This document shows positions 1 through 6,348 of a stretch of DNA of 12,903 bases, one piece after another. This stretch comes from an uncultured Nitrospira sp. (GTDB lineage Bacteria; Nitrospirota; Nitrospiria; Nitrospirales; Nitrospiraceae): positions 1 through 12,903 of the forward strand of contig CAMLHQ010000086.1 of NCBI GenBank assembly GCA_946479785.1, given 5' to 3'. Both the position numbers and the translations under genes were made by a program. The notes beneath the pieces are model-generated. The model made no database searches and was not told where the DNA came from. It saw only the letters and a list, made by a program, of their open reading frames with translations. Position 1 is the first letter of the stretch. Each line of letters opens with the position of its first letter.

Positions 1-99
1 TTGAGTGTTGAATGTTGATCCGCTCATTCAAAGGCATGAAGATTTGACGTGAAGGGTTCGGGAGATAGAAGAAGAGCGACATCATGAACCAGGATGACT

Positions 100-273
100 A
101 TGCGCAAGTGGGTGCAGACGGGCGGGCAAGCACAGCAGGTCATTCTCAAGGCTGGCGCCGCGATGTTGCTCACAAAAGAAGCGGCGGTCGATGAATTGTA
201 TCAGGCTATTTTGAACGGCTTGAAGAGAACGCGGGATGTGCTGAGCACTGAAGCATTCAGTGCTGGGGACTGA
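100..273 (+). CDS. Small hypothetical protein (57 aa)
   Basis: Short reading frame of 57 codons that I do not recognise as any family. It begins MRKWVQTGGQ and continues as a mostly helical, Ala/Leu-rich peptide with a charged stretch (KEAAVDEL, then LKRTRDVL), so it could form one or two amphipathic helices. No signal peptide, membrane segment or cysteine is present. I chose the ATG at 100 because an AGGA (91-94) sits five bases upstream; an in-frame ATG at 94 would add two residues but has no well-placed ribosome binding site, and a stop (85-87) closes the frame above it. The stop codon lies inside the strong inverted repeat at 263-292. It converges on the lipoprotein gene. A TTGACG at 44-49 might be a -35 box, but no good -10 follows. 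It could also be a chance ORF. Confidence 0.35.
   Translation: MRKWVQTGGQAQQVILKAGAAMLLTKEAAVDELYQAILNGLKRTRDVLSTEAFSAGD
244..264. repeat. Perfect 9-bp inverted repeat, 3-base loop
   Basis: AGCACTGAA (244-252) and TTCAGTGCT (256-264) are exact reverse complements around a GCA loop, giving a tight hairpin on either strand. It lies inside the last codons of the possible small ORF and shares two bases with the larger inverted repeat that follows. Its place between convergent genes suggests a role in 3' end formation or RNA stability. Confidence 0.7.
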
Positions 274-292
274 GATGACACTCAGTCCCCAG
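263..292. terminator. Perfect 12-bp stem between convergent genes, likely bidirectional terminator
   Basis: CTGGGGACTGAG (263-274) and CTCAGTCCCCAG (281-292) pair perfectly around a six-base ATGACA loop, with a GC-rich base of stem. The structure sits between the small + strand ORF, whose TGA (271-273) is in the left arm, and the - strand lipoprotein gene, which ends at 300. The position fits a shared transcription terminator. Neither strand shows a run of T after the stem, so it is not a canonical intrinsic terminator; it may act with Rho or as an mRNA 3' end stabiliser. The structure is seen directly; the function is inferred. Confidence 0.55.
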
Positions 293-299
293 TGGTCAG

Positions 300-773
300 T
301 TATCGGCGACCGTGTCCCTCCGACCAGGCTGTGTCGACGATTCGACTTGTGGAATCTTTCACCGGCACCGTGTCGTCGAACATCGTCGCATACGAGTCTT
401 GCATGAAGAATTGAAATGCGGTCACTCGTTCGGACGGCACCCCGGCGAGTGTCGCCAAGGACACGAGATACTCGCCGCTGCCACGGGAGATATCTGAACG
501 CAGATTCTCGTAGGACGCAGACGCGAATACTTCCAGTTTTTTTCTGGCCAGAGGGTTGTTGCCTGACGCTCCCGGTGTCGTACTCGACGTAAAGTCCGTC
601 ACCGCCCGAGTGATATCCGCTGCGGCAGCGGTCGTTCCATTCGTCACATCCGTGGTCGCATCGAAGGGCGCCATCGTCAATTCGGTCGTCGCGTTCGTGA
701 CACACCCAGACGCGCTCAACAATATAATCGCGATAATAGCGCCGAACAGTAACTGCCATCCCTTCTGCTTCAT
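300..773 (-). CDS. DUF3015-like putative lipoprotein (157 aa)
   Basis: Predicted exported lipoprotein of unknown function. The N-terminus has a short basic start (MKQKGW), a hydrophobic helix (residues 8-19) and a lipobox-like LSASGC with Cys24, suggesting signal peptidase II processing and lipid anchoring. Position -3 is Ala rather than the usual Leu or Val, so the lipobox is not ideal. Residues 25-70 are a Thr/Ala-rich, low-complexity linker. Residues 75-150 resemble DUF3015: a helix LARKKLEVFASASYENL followed by SDISRGSGEYLVSLATLAGV, matching the family pattern of an Asp, a GxGE motif and a Leu-Ala-x-Leu run. An AGGAGG ribosome binding site lies five bases before the ATG. The gene is divergent from the treZ cluster and convergent with the small upstream ORF. 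The family call is from memory of the domain; no function is claimed. Confidence 0.8.
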   Translation of the reverse strand: MKQKGWQLLFGAIIAIILLSASGCVTNATTELTMAPFDATTDVTNGTTAAAADITRAVTDFTSSTTPGASGNNPLARKKLEVFASASYENLRSDISRGSGEYLVSLATLAGVPSERVTAFQFFMQDSYATMFDDTVPVKDSTSRIVDTAWSEGHGRR

Positions 774-778
774 ATCAT

Positions 779-784
779 CCTCCT
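779..784 (-). promoter_or_regulatory. Shine-Dalgarno of the lipoprotein gene
   Basis: On the - strand AGGAGG stands five bases before the ATG at 773-771. It fixes the start of the lipoprotein and predicts efficient translation. Confidence 0.8.
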
Positions 785-955
785 TACGTTATGATCGTAC
801 ATACAGACATACCTGCTTGCGTGCGGTGTTTCGCCTAGGAAAACCCACAGAACGTGGAAGTGACAAAGACTGAATGCCGTCCTGAGTCGTTCGTCTGATT
901 TCGCATGACTTCCTCCCTTGAAGCCGTCTCAGAAGGACTAGGGGCTTACCCAGGC

Positions 956-983
956 TTGTCCCCCCTCTGGGTCAATGTTAAAT
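956..983 (+). promoter_or_regulatory. Possible promoter of the treZ cluster
   Basis: TTGTCC (956-961) and TTAAAT (978-983), 16 bases apart, give a partial match to sigma70-type -35 and -10 boxes. Transcription would begin near 990, before the treZ start chosen at 1016 and after the alternative ATG at 905. The match is weak and rests on position. Confidence 0.2.
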
Positions 984-1015
984 GTGGAGGGTCAAGTCTT
1001 CATTCTTGGAATCCA

Positions 1016-2938
1016 ATGACCATTCTCACGCCTGCTTCTCACGATCTCCTGGATGATCAAACCGCCTGCGAGCCTAAGTGGCGCATGACGCTGGGCGCCC
1101 AGGTCGAATCGGGCGGCGTTCGCTTTCGCGTGTGGGCGCCGAAGCGGGTTCGGCTAGATGTGGTGTTGGAGGAAGATGGCCGCAGTTTCCCGTTAACAAA
1201 GGACGAAGCTGGTTACTTTTCCGCCTTGGTCCCAATCGCCGCCGAAGGCATGTCCTATCGGTATCGGCTCGATAACGGAGAAGCTTATCCCGACCCGTGC
1301 TCGCGCTATCAACCGCAGGGGCCTCACGGCTGTTCACTGATCCTCGATCCATCCTCCTATGAATGGCGTACAAGCGCATGGCCAGGCGTGCGCATGCCGG
1401 GGCAAGTGCTCTACGAACTGCACATTGGAACGTTTACACCGGAGGGCACACTCGACGCTGCCATCGGCCAATTGGACGAATTGAAAGAGTGCGGCATCAC
1501 TGTGATCGAACTGATGCCGCTGGCGGAGTTTCCCGGCCGATGGAATTGGGGCTACGACGGCGTGGCGTTATTCGCTCCAGCTCATGTGTATGGCGATCCG
1601 CATGCGTTGAAGCGCTTTGTCGACGCCGCGCATGAGAAGGGGCTGGGCGTCATCCTCGATGTGGTCTACAACCACTTCGGCCCCGACGGTAATTATTTGC
1701 CTTCATACAGTGACATGTACCTGACGGACCGCCATCCCAACGAATGGGGCCAGGCGATCAATTACGACGGGCCCGGCTCCGGATGCGTGCGGGATTTCGT
1801 CGTGCAGAACGCTTGCTACTGGATCTCAGAATACCGTCTCGACGGATTGCGGCTCGACGCGGTGCACGCCATGTACGACGATAGTCCGGTCCACGTGCTG
1901 GCGGAATTGTCTGGGAAGGCGAGGGAGGCGGCGGACGGCCGTTCAATCGTCCTGATCGCAGAATGTGAATCGCAATGGATCAAGACGATACAACCGGTCG
2001 AGCAGGGCGGGTGGGGGCTCGACGCAGTGTGGAGTGACGACTTCCATCATATCTGCCGGGTCGCCATAACCGGGCACAGGGACGCCTACTATTCCGACTA
2101 CCGAGGAACGGCGCAGGAGCTGCTGTCGGTGATCAAACGCGGCTTCGTCTTTCAAGGCCAGCGGCACGACTGGCAGAAGAAACCGCGCGGGACCGTGGTC
2201 AAGGACGAGCCGGCCCACGGATTCGTCTTCTACCTTCAGAACCATGATCAAGTCGCGAACCATTTGCACGGCGATCGCATCCATACGATGACCTCGCCAG
2301 CGCGCTACCGTGCGCTCGTCGCGCTGATGTTGTTCGCGCCGGAAACCCCGATGCTCTTCATGGGGCAGGAATTTGCCGCCTCCAGTCCCTTTCTCTTTTT
2401 TGCGGACCACCATGCCGATCTCGCCACATTGGTCTATGAGGGCCGCAAAAAGTTTTTGTCGGAATTTCCGCCCTATGCGACGCGCGAGGCTCAAGAGGCC
2501 GTCCCTGACCCGTCCGACCCGCGCACATTCGAACGGTCGCACTTGGATTTTTCAGAGCGGCAACGTCACGGGGAGATCTACCGGCTCCATCGAGACTTGC
2601 TGCGTCTGCGGCGCGAAGATCCGGTGATCGCCCGCCAGGCTCGCCATTTGCTCGATGGTGCGGTGGTCGGTCCACAAGCCCTCGTCTTGCGGTATCTCAC
2701 AGATACCGATGACGATCGCCTGTTGGTCATCAATCTGGGATCCGATCTCGCGCTGGTGCCCGCGCCCGAGCCGTTGCTTGCTCCGGTCACCGATGGTGGA
2801 TGGAGACTGCAGTGGTCGAGCGAACATCCGCGATACGGAGGTCCGGGCATTGTGAACCCGCTCACGGAGAATGGGTGGCACATTCCGGCCGCGAGCGCGA
2901 CGCTCTTCGACGCAACGAGGAAGGAAGTACAGGATTAG
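1016..2938 (+). CDS. treZ: Malto-oligosyltrehalose trehalohydrolase (TreZ, GH13)
   Basis: TreZ hydrolyses the alpha-1,4 bond next to the terminal trehalose of maltooligosyltrehalose, releasing free trehalose in the cytoplasm (EC 3.2.1.141). From the ATG at 1016 the protein is 640 aa. After a short leader comes an N-terminal beta-sandwich (GVRFRVWAPKRVRLDVVL), then the GH13 barrel starting at VLYELHIGTFTPEGT. The four GH13 motifs are present: DVVYNH (Asp215), GLRLDAVH with nucleophile Asp281, LIAECE with acid Glu316, and LQNHDQ with Asp411. ELHIGTFTPEGT and the overall layout favour TreZ over a branching enzyme. The frame is open from ATG 905, but those extra residues are unlike the family; ATG 1085 (617 aa, starting MTLGAQVESGG) would fit usual lengths well. 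No start has a strong ribosome binding site. The partner TreY is not in the window. The next gene begins two bases after the stop. Confidence 0.93.
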   Translation: MTILTPASHDLLDDQTACEPKWRMTLGAQVESGGVRFRVWAPKRVRLDVVLEEDGRSFPLTKDEAGYFSALVPIAAEGMSYRYRLDNGEAYPDPCSRYQPQGPHGCSLILDPSSYEWRTSAWPGVRMPGQVLYELHIGTFTPEGTLDAAIGQLDELKECGITVIELMPLAEFPGRWNWGYDGVALFAPAHVYGDPHALKRFVDAAHEKGLGVILDVVYNHFGPDGNYLPSYSDMYLTDRHPNEWGQAINYDGPGSGCVRDFVVQNACYWISEYRLDGLRLDAVHAMYDDSPVHVLAELSGKAREAADGRSIVLIAECESQWIKTIQPVEQGGWGLDAVWSDDFHHICRVAITGHRDAYYSDYRGTAQELLSVIKRGFVFQGQRHDWQKKPRGTVVKDEPAHGFVFYLQNHDQVANHLHGDRIHTMTSPARYRALVALMLFAPETPMLFMGQEFAASSPFLFFADHHADLATLVYEGRKKFLSEFPPYATREAQEAVPDPSDPRTFERSHLDFSERQRHGEIYRLHRDLLRLRREDPVIARQARHLLDGAVVGPQALVLRYLTDTDDDRLLVINLGSDLALVPAPEPLLAPVTDGGWRLQWSSEHPRYGGPGIVNPLTENGWHIPAASATLFDATRKEVQD

Positions 2939-2940
2939 CT

Positions 2941-4977
2941 GTGACCACGACCGCTCCTGAGTTCAACGTGACCGATGCGGCGATTAGCGATCCGTTGCAG
3001 TTGCTGGCGAAAGAGTGGTTGGTGACCAACGGCGTCGGGGGCTACGCCTCCAATTCGCTTCTCGGCGTCGCCACCCGCCGCTATCACGGGTTGTTTGTGC
3101 CTGATCTCCCCGGCCGAGGCCGCACGATGATCGTGCCTCGTCTGGACGAGACGGTCGAACAGGGAGAGCATACCGTCTTGTTGTCCGGCGCAGAATATGT
3201 GGATGGACGGCTGGACTCCGACGGCATCCGCTGGCTGAAAGACTTTCGCCGCGAATGGCAGACGCCGATCTGGATCTTCGACGTGGCCGGCTCAGTGCTG
3301 GAAAAGCGAATCGTCGCACCGCACGGCCAAAACACCGTATATGTGCAATTTACGTTGACGCAAGGTCCGGCAGTCCGCTTGCATCTGCGTCCCTTCGTCA
3401 CATGCCGAATGCACGATGCGCCCTTGTCGGAGGGACAGTCTGACCTGCTTTCCCTCTCTGTCACGCGCGGACGGTACGAGGTGGCGCTACCGGATGGCGT
3501 GCCTCCACTCAAGCTTTGCCTGCGACCGCAGGGTGGTGTGTTCGTGACTGACGATCTCGTGAGCGTGGGCGTGTCCTATCGCCTAGACCGCGAGCGAGGC
3601 TCAGAACATAGTGAAGATCTGTTCAGCCCCGGCTATTTTACGGCGGAATTGCATGCAGGGGAGTCGGTCGCCATAGTCGCCAGTGTCGAACCGTGGGACC
3701 AGCTGGAATTCGATGGCGACGCCATCCTCCAGGCCGAACGGCAGCGTCTGGAAAACCTCGCCGGGCTTGTCCCGGATCTCCAGCAGGACGATTTTGCCCA
3801 AGCGCTCCAGCTGGCGGCGGATCAATTCGTTGTCTTGCCGGGAGCACGACCGCAGGAACAAGTCCTGGCTCAGGCATCGGGCGACCAGGCGCGAACGGTC
3901 ATTGCCGGTTACCATTGGTTCGGCGATTGGGGACGCGACACGATGATCAGTCTGGAAGGACTGACCTTGTGCACGGGGCGGCATCACGAAGCGAAGGCGA
4001 TCTTGTTGACGTTTGCCCGCTACATCAAAGACGGCTTGATTCCGAATCTCTTTCCGGAGGGCGCGCGCGAAGGACTCTACCATACGGTCGATGCCACCTT
4101 CTGGTATTTCCATGCGCTCGACCGGTACGTTTCGGTCACGGAGGACCGCGACACGTTAATGATGCTGTACCCGATGTTGAAAGAAGTGATACGGCATCAC
4201 CGGAGCGGTACCCACTTCAACATCGGCGTCGATGGACGCGACGGATTGCTGCACGCCGGTGCGCCCGGCTACCAACTGACGTGGATGGACGCCAAAGTGG
4301 ACGACTGGGTCGTGACGCCGCGGCGTGGGAAACCTGTCGAAGTGCAGGCGCTCTGGTACAACGCGCTTCGCTTGATGGCGCTGTGGGCCGAGCAATTGGG
4401 AGAACGGCCGGATCGGTGGCTGGAGATGGCCAAGCAGGCAGAGACGTCCTTTCATCAGCGTTACTGGTTCCCGTCGGGCGGTTACCTGTACGATGTGGTC
4501 GACGGCGAGCGAGGCGACGATCGCAGCTTGCGGCCCAATCAAATTTTCGCCCTCTCTCTGCGCTTTCCGATTCTCCGCCGGGAACGATGGCGACCGGTGG
4601 TGGACGCAGTCAGCGAGCGTTTGCTGACGCCGTTCGGACTGCGTTCGCTTTCACCGGATCATCCCGACTATAAGGCGACGTATTCTGGCGATCTCCGTGC
4701 GCGAGACGCGGCCTATCATCAAGGCACCGTCTGGGCGTGGCTGATCGGCCATTATATCGACGCCGCTCTCAGAGTATACGGCGACAAGGCCAAGGCCCAT
4801 AGTCTACTGACTGCGTTTCGCACGCATCTCAGCGACGCTGGCATCGGCACGATTAGTGAGATTTTCGATGCGGAGCCGCCCTATCGTCCCCGCGGCTGCA
4901 TCGCGCAGGCATGGAGTGTGGCGGAAGTGCTGAGAGCGCATCTCAAGACACAAGAACGTGCCGAGTCCTCAATTTAA
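2941..4977 (+). CDS. Glycogen debranching enzyme, amylo-alpha-1,6-glucosidase (archaeal-type)
   Basis: Predicted cytoplasmic enzyme that removes alpha-1,6-linked branches from glycogen or branched maltodextrin, giving linear chains that phosphorylase or a TreY/TreZ route can use. Length is 678 aa. The N-terminal domain opens with KEWLVTNGVGGYASNSLLG (from residue 24) and TRRYHGLFV, the hallmark of this debranching type. The C-terminal (alpha/alpha)6 domain carries GYHWFGDWGRDTMIS (Asp333), then GYQLTWMDAKVDDWV (Asp450) and KPVEVQALWYNAL (Glu467), the usual acidic positions of the family. The start is GTG at 2941, with AGGA (2931-2934) six bases upstream and two bases after the treZ stop; a longer frame from 2800 overlaps treZ and reads as non-homologous sequence. 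Tight spacing implies translation coupled to treZ and delivery of debranched glucan to trehalose synthesis. Confidence 0.93.
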   Translation: MTTTAPEFNVTDAAISDPLQLLAKEWLVTNGVGGYASNSLLGVATRRYHGLFVPDLPGRGRTMIVPRLDETVEQGEHTVLLSGAEYVDGRLDSDGIRWLKDFRREWQTPIWIFDVAGSVLEKRIVAPHGQNTVYVQFTLTQGPAVRLHLRPFVTCRMHDAPLSEGQSDLLSLSVTRGRYEVALPDGVPPLKLCLRPQGGVFVTDDLVSVGVSYRLDRERGSEHSEDLFSPGYFTAELHAGESVAIVASVEPWDQLEFDGDAILQAERQRLENLAGLVPDLQQDDFAQALQLAADQFVVLPGARPQEQVLAQASGDQARTVIAGYHWFGDWGRDTMISLEGLTLCTGRHHEAKAILLTFARYIKDGLIPNLFPEGAREGLYHTVDATFWYFHALDRYVSVTEDRDTLMMLYPMLKEVIRHHRSGTHFNIGVDGRDGLLHAGAPGYQLTWMDAKVDDWVVTPRRGKPVEVQALWYNALRLMALWAEQLGERPDRWLEMAKQAETSFHQRYWFPSGGYLYDVVDGERGDDRSLRPNQIFALSLRFPILRRERWRPVVDAVSERLLTPFGLRSLSPDHPDYKATYSGDLRARDAAYHQGTVWAWLIGHYIDAALRVYGDKAKAHSLLTAFRTHLSDAGIGTISEIFDAEPPYRPRGCIAQAWSVAEVLRAHLKTQERAESSI

Positions 4978-4999
4978 TGAGAGTACAGAGAGAGAACTC

Positions 5000-5782
5000 A
5001 TGTCATCCCGCAATCCCGCAACTCAGCACGTAACAGTCAACGCTCAGCACGCAGGATGTACTGTGCGCATTGGTACGTCCGGCTGGTACTACAAACATTG
5101 GTTAGGGCCGTTCTATCCTCAAGGCCTGCCGGCTAAGGATATGCTGTCCTGGTATGTGCAACGGTTCGACACGGTGGAGCTCAACAACAGTTTCTATCAT
5201 CTTCCGACAATGCAGACCTTTAGGGCTTGGCAAGAGGCGACACCGGCTTCGTTCTGTTTTGCCGTTAAAGGGAGTCGCTACATTACGCATCGCAAAAAAT
5301 TGAACGATCCGGCCCAGGCGCTCGCTCGTTTCATGGAGCCGGTCGAATCGCTCGAGTCCAAACTCGGACCGATCCTGTTTCAATTGCCGCCGCGGTGGTC
5401 GTGCAATATCGGCCGGTTGAGCGCCTTTCTTGAAATGCTGCCGCCGTCCCATCGGTACACCTTCGAGTTCCGCGATCCGAGCTGGCACGACCCGGCCGTC
5501 TACCGCACACTGCGACGACACAATGCCGCGTTCTGCATCTATGAATTGGACGGTTTTGAGTCGCCGCATGAGCTGACGGCGGACTTTGCTTACGTCCGGC
5601 TCCATGGGCCAGGCCGCAAGTATCAAGGAGATTATTCCTCAAAACAGTTGCGCGATTGGGCGAATCACATCGCAGACTGGCGAGAGAAACTCGATGCCGT
5701 CTACGTGTATTTCGACAATGATCAGGCCGGCTATGCGGCCAAGAATGCCGCCGAATTGAAGGACCTGGTGAACGAATGTTGA
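5000..5782 (+). CDS. DUF72 (YecE-like) TIM-barrel protein
   Basis: Member of the DUF72 family, a widespread TIM-barrel fold of unestablished activity. At 260 aa it has the usual length. Motifs seen in order: VRIGTSGWYYKHW (residues 22-33) on the first strand, VELNNSFYHLP, FCFAVKGSRYITH, LGPILFQLPP, the family signature FEFRDPSW (155-162), YVRLHGP (198-204) and YVYFDNDQAGYAAKNA near the end. The Asp, Arg, His and Asn residues of these motifs line the predicted barrel mouth, so an enzymatic role, possibly on sugar or nucleic-acid derivatives, is plausible but unproven. I chose ATG 5000, preceded by a purine-rich GAGAGAG; ATG 4958 lies inside the previous gene and adds 14 non-conserved residues. 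The gene starts 22 bases after the debranching enzyme and precedes the DUF2231 gene by 58 bases. Confidence 0.92.
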   Translation: MSSRNPATQHVTVNAQHAGCTVRIGTSGWYYKHWLGPFYPQGLPAKDMLSWYVQRFDTVELNNSFYHLPTMQTFRAWQEATPASFCFAVKGSRYITHRKKLNDPAQALARFMEPVESLESKLGPILFQLPPRWSCNIGRLSAFLEMLPPSHRYTFEFRDPSWHDPAVYRTLRRHNAAFCIYELDGFESPHELTADFAYVRLHGPGRKYQGDYSSKQLRDWANHIADWREKLDAVYVYFDNDQAGYAAKNAAELKDLVNEC

Positions 5783-5828
5783 ATGATCGGGCGGAAGGTC
5801 GTCGAATCAGGATACAGCTGGAGCTTTC

Positions 5829-5838
5829 AGGAGGTGAT
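5829..5838 (+). promoter_or_regulatory. Full-length Shine-Dalgarno of the DUF2231 gene
   Basis: AGGAGGTGAT matches the 16S rRNA anti-Shine-Dalgarno over ten bases, with the GGAGG core six bases from the ATG at 5841. It is by far the strongest ribosome binding site in the cluster and predicts high translation of the membrane protein relative to its neighbours. Confidence 0.8.
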
Positions 5839-5840
5839 AT

Positions 5841-6314
5841 ATGAAAAGCCGCGCGGGCATTGCCGGACATCCCATTCATCCCATGTTGGTTCCCTTTCCG
5901 ATCGCCCTCTGGATCTTTTCTCTGGCGAGCGACTTCATCTATCTGTTCGGATTCGGCGGGCCGGTGTGGAAAGACATCGCACTCTACACCATTGTGGCGG
6001 GCGTCGGTGGCGGCCTGGCCGCCGCCGTCCCCGGCTATCTCGACTATCGCGCCATCACCGAGCCCCTGACGGCGAAGATCGCGGAACGGCATATGATCAT
6101 CAATGTGTCGTTGGTTCTGCTCTTCTCTATTAATGTGCTGCTGCGGCTCTCCACAGGACCGCATGCGATCGCACCCGTTGTCCTATCTGTCGTTGGGGTC
6201 GCTGGGCTGGCGATCTCCGGTTGGCTTGGAGGAGAGCTCGTGTATGTGAAGGGAGTCGGTGTCCAAGATCAGCAGCTATCGTCCAAGGCTCCTGCGAAGC
6301 AGCGTGCGGCGTAA
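5841..6314 (+). CDS. DUF2231 small integral membrane protein (157 aa)
   Basis: Predicted inner-membrane protein of the DUF2231 family; function unknown. The N-terminal motif GHPIHPMLVPFPIALW (residues 9-24), with His10 and His13, is the family signature. Four hydrophobic segments are visible, at about residues 15-38, 46-66, 85-104 and 110-135, followed by a short polar tail rich in Gln, Lys and Ser. A further histidine (His84) sits just before the third segment. The paired histidines could bind heme or metal, but that is speculation. The gene has an exceptionally strong ribosome binding site. It lies 34 bases before a PoxB-like enzyme gene, whose E. coli counterpart works at the membrane and reduces quinone, so a membrane partner role is conceivable. 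Confidence 0.9.
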   Translation: MKSRAGIAGHPIHPMLVPFPIALWIFSLASDFIYLFGFGGPVWKDIALYTIVAGVGGGLAAAVPGYLDYRAITEPLTAKIAERHMIINVSLVLLFSINVLLRLSTGPHAIAPVVLSVVGVAGLAISGWLGGELVYVKGVGVQDQQLSSKAPAKQRAA

Positions 6315-6348
6315 ATGTATAACCAATTCGTGAATCAATAGGTGTGAC

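Larger units (their letters stand above)
774..1015. other. Divergent intergenic region
   Basis: This stretch of about 240 bases separates the - strand lipoprotein gene from the + strand treZ cluster, so it should carry promoters for both. It is less GC-rich than the flanking genes. Visible elements are a direct repeat ACATAC-AG-ACATAC (799-812), a possible sigma70-type promoter for the + strand at 956-983, and an isolated GGAGGG at 986-991 too far from any in-frame start to be an ordinary ribosome binding site. I found no convincing - strand promoter, riboswitch or tRNA. An open frame from ATG 905 runs through the right part into treZ but lacks a ribosome binding site. Confidence 0.5.

Noticed and set aside
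84..194. 36-codon ORF from ATG 84
   Set aside because: Short, polar, no recognisable feature, and it overlaps the better-supported frame starting at 100.
82..759. 225-codon open frame on the - strand overlapping the lipoprotein gene
   Set aside because: Arg-, His- and Cys-rich composition typical of an out-of-frame reading; the overlapping lipoprotein frame has a strong ribosome binding site, signal peptide and recognisable domain.
799..812. Direct repeat ACATAC-AG-ACATAC upstream of the lipoprotein gene as an operator
   Set aside because: Six-base repeat units with no symmetry and no further copies; could easily be chance.
3693..4673. 326-codon + strand open frame inside the first debranching enzyme
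   Set aside because: It is a shifted-frame shadow of a well-conserved enzyme, very rich in Arg and Gly, with no recognisable motif.
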